Below are positions 63,352-64,000 of a stretch of 64,000 nucleotides of DNA, piece after piece. The position numbers were made by a program, and so were the translations under genes. The stretch spans positions 650,501-714,500 of the forward strand of contig JAOTON010000385.1 of assembly GCA_034440635.1 (NCBI GenBank), in the 5' to 3' direction. Within the stretch, counting starts at the first letter, position 1. Each line of letters starts with the position of its first letter. The stretch comes from Lepas anatifera (taxonomy: Eukaryota; Arthropoda; Thecostraca; Lepadidae). The notes under the pieces were generated by a model that did not search any database, had not been told where the DNA came from, and saw nothing but the letters and a program-made list of their open reading frames with translations.

Positions 63352-63777
63352 CTTCCAAAACATCTCCATGCCCTGCAGCAGTTTTTTTCTTCTGAGCCTT
63401 TCTTTCCTGGTAAGAATTTGGCTGTACTTTGTGATAGTGCAGCAGCAACTCTTGCATGTCGTTGGTCACTTTGACATTCCGCACAAACTACTCAGTTCCC
63501 TGTACTGATGGCACTCGCCCCACAGTTCAAAATCCCTCGCCAGTCGCTTGTGGTCGACTCCCAGGATGGTAAAAAACATAAATGATTTGTCATCGCACCG
63601 GTCGGCCAGTTCAGTCTTGGAGATGAGCTCATTGAAGCTGGGCTTCTCGAGGGAGTAGTGCACAGGGTAAGTGTTGGGCAGGCACGACTTTACACCGCCG
63701 AGCCAACCAGCATCTTCGCCCACAACCCGCTCTGCAGCACTCCTCGAGAAGCCCAGCTCCATGGACCTCACCTTCAA
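63352..63777 (-). pseudogene. Unknown coding segment, frameshifted, duplicated
   Basis: The minus strand encodes a conserved-looking peptide with SLEKPSFNELISKTELADRC, then FTILGVDHKRLARDFELWGE and CHQYRELSSLCG. It then needs a one-base shift near 63,477 to continue as VKVTNDMQELLLHYHKVQ and a Lys-rich tail, which reaches a splice-donor-like G|GTATATG at about 63,351. The family is not recognised. The peptide is certainly coding-derived, because a diverged copy on the other strand (63,835-64,000) keeps the amino-acid pattern FTIF-VDRRWLVRDSELWGE. The shift may be real decay or a sequencing error. Confidence 0.55.
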
Positions 63778-64000
63778 GAACCGAACTGACCCAAGATACC
63801 TTTGCTTAAGGTTTCTTGGGTAAAAAAGTACTCCCTCGAGAAGCCCAGCTCCATGGACATCGCCTCCATGACCGAACTGACCTAAGAACTGACCGACCTG
63901 TGTGGCTCCAACTCATTCATGCTCTTCACTATCTTCGAAGTCGATCGCAGGTGGCTGGTGAGGGATTCCGAACTGTGGGGCGAGGACCAGCAATACAAGG
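63743..64000 (+). pseudogene. Inverted and tandem partial copies of same segment
   Basis: CTCGAGAAGCCCAGCTCCAT occurs at 63,743 and again at 63,835, each followed by a CCGAACTGACC word. The second copy continues as coding-like sequence (LCGSNSFMLFTIFEVDRRWL, then VRDSELWGEDQQYK) to the window end. It is interrupted by an in-frame TAA created where GAACTGACC is duplicated. It is a divergent head-to-head copy of the minus-strand segment 63,480-63,690. The first, shorter copy ends after about 45 bp. The true extent lies beyond the window. Confidence 0.6.

Overview
The window looks like intron- and repeat-rich nuclear DNA from a bilaterian animal, probably an invertebrate. Reasons: one exon encodes the five zinc fingers of the neuronal repressor Scratch, a second encodes most of a CATIP-like ciliary protein, there are tRNA-derived SINEs with target-site duplications, a 5'-truncated LINE, many short inverted-repeat DNA transposons, long microsatellites, and almost no other coding sequence. 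No bacterial gene, operon, CRISPR array or rRNA was seen. The species cannot be fixed from this sequence; a marine or arthropod-like invertebrate is only a guess.

Layout. 0-12.4 kb: a 44-bp tandem repeat, a hAT-like MITE with an exact 8-bp target-site duplication (2.4-2.75 kb), a (TA)n tract, a LINE 3' fragment with a 10-bp duplication (6.4-6.8 kb), and two abutting TTAA-flanked elements (6.85-8.45 kb). 12.4-20 kb: the gene-bearing part. It has a second hAT-like MITE, the last exon of scratch on the minus strand (12,994-13,730), a TTAA element, an inverted-repeat element, a foldback, a tRNA-SINE inserted in an old TTAA element, and the CATIP-like exon on the plus strand (18,975-20,004). 20-32.8 kb: mostly unassigned, with SINE and transposon remnants. 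32.8-38 kb: TTAA elements, a degenerate minisatellite, a 316-bp (GA)n tract grading into GTGA/GCGA arrays, and a 43-44-bp tandem array. 38-50 kb: another tRNA-SINE, a TA-flanked inverted-repeat element, and a three-level nest of DNA transposons (46,390-50,066). 50-64 kb: GC-rich patches without a recognised gene, more TTAA elements, a long hairpin, and at the right edge a rearranged coding segment present in divergent inverted copies.

The two recognised exons have no evident functional link. Their geometry matters: scratch is read leftwards and CATIP rightwards, so the missing 5' exons of both point into the 5.2-kb interval between them or beyond each other. The most striking non-gene signal is a set of TTAA-flanked, transposase-less elements. 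They share one end architecture (a terminal motif repeated inward, then a GC-rich palindrome) and their interiors are packed with AGGTCA/TGACCT hexamers, the half-site bound by many nuclear receptors. No computation or database search was run; all identities are by reading, and repeat-family names are provisional.
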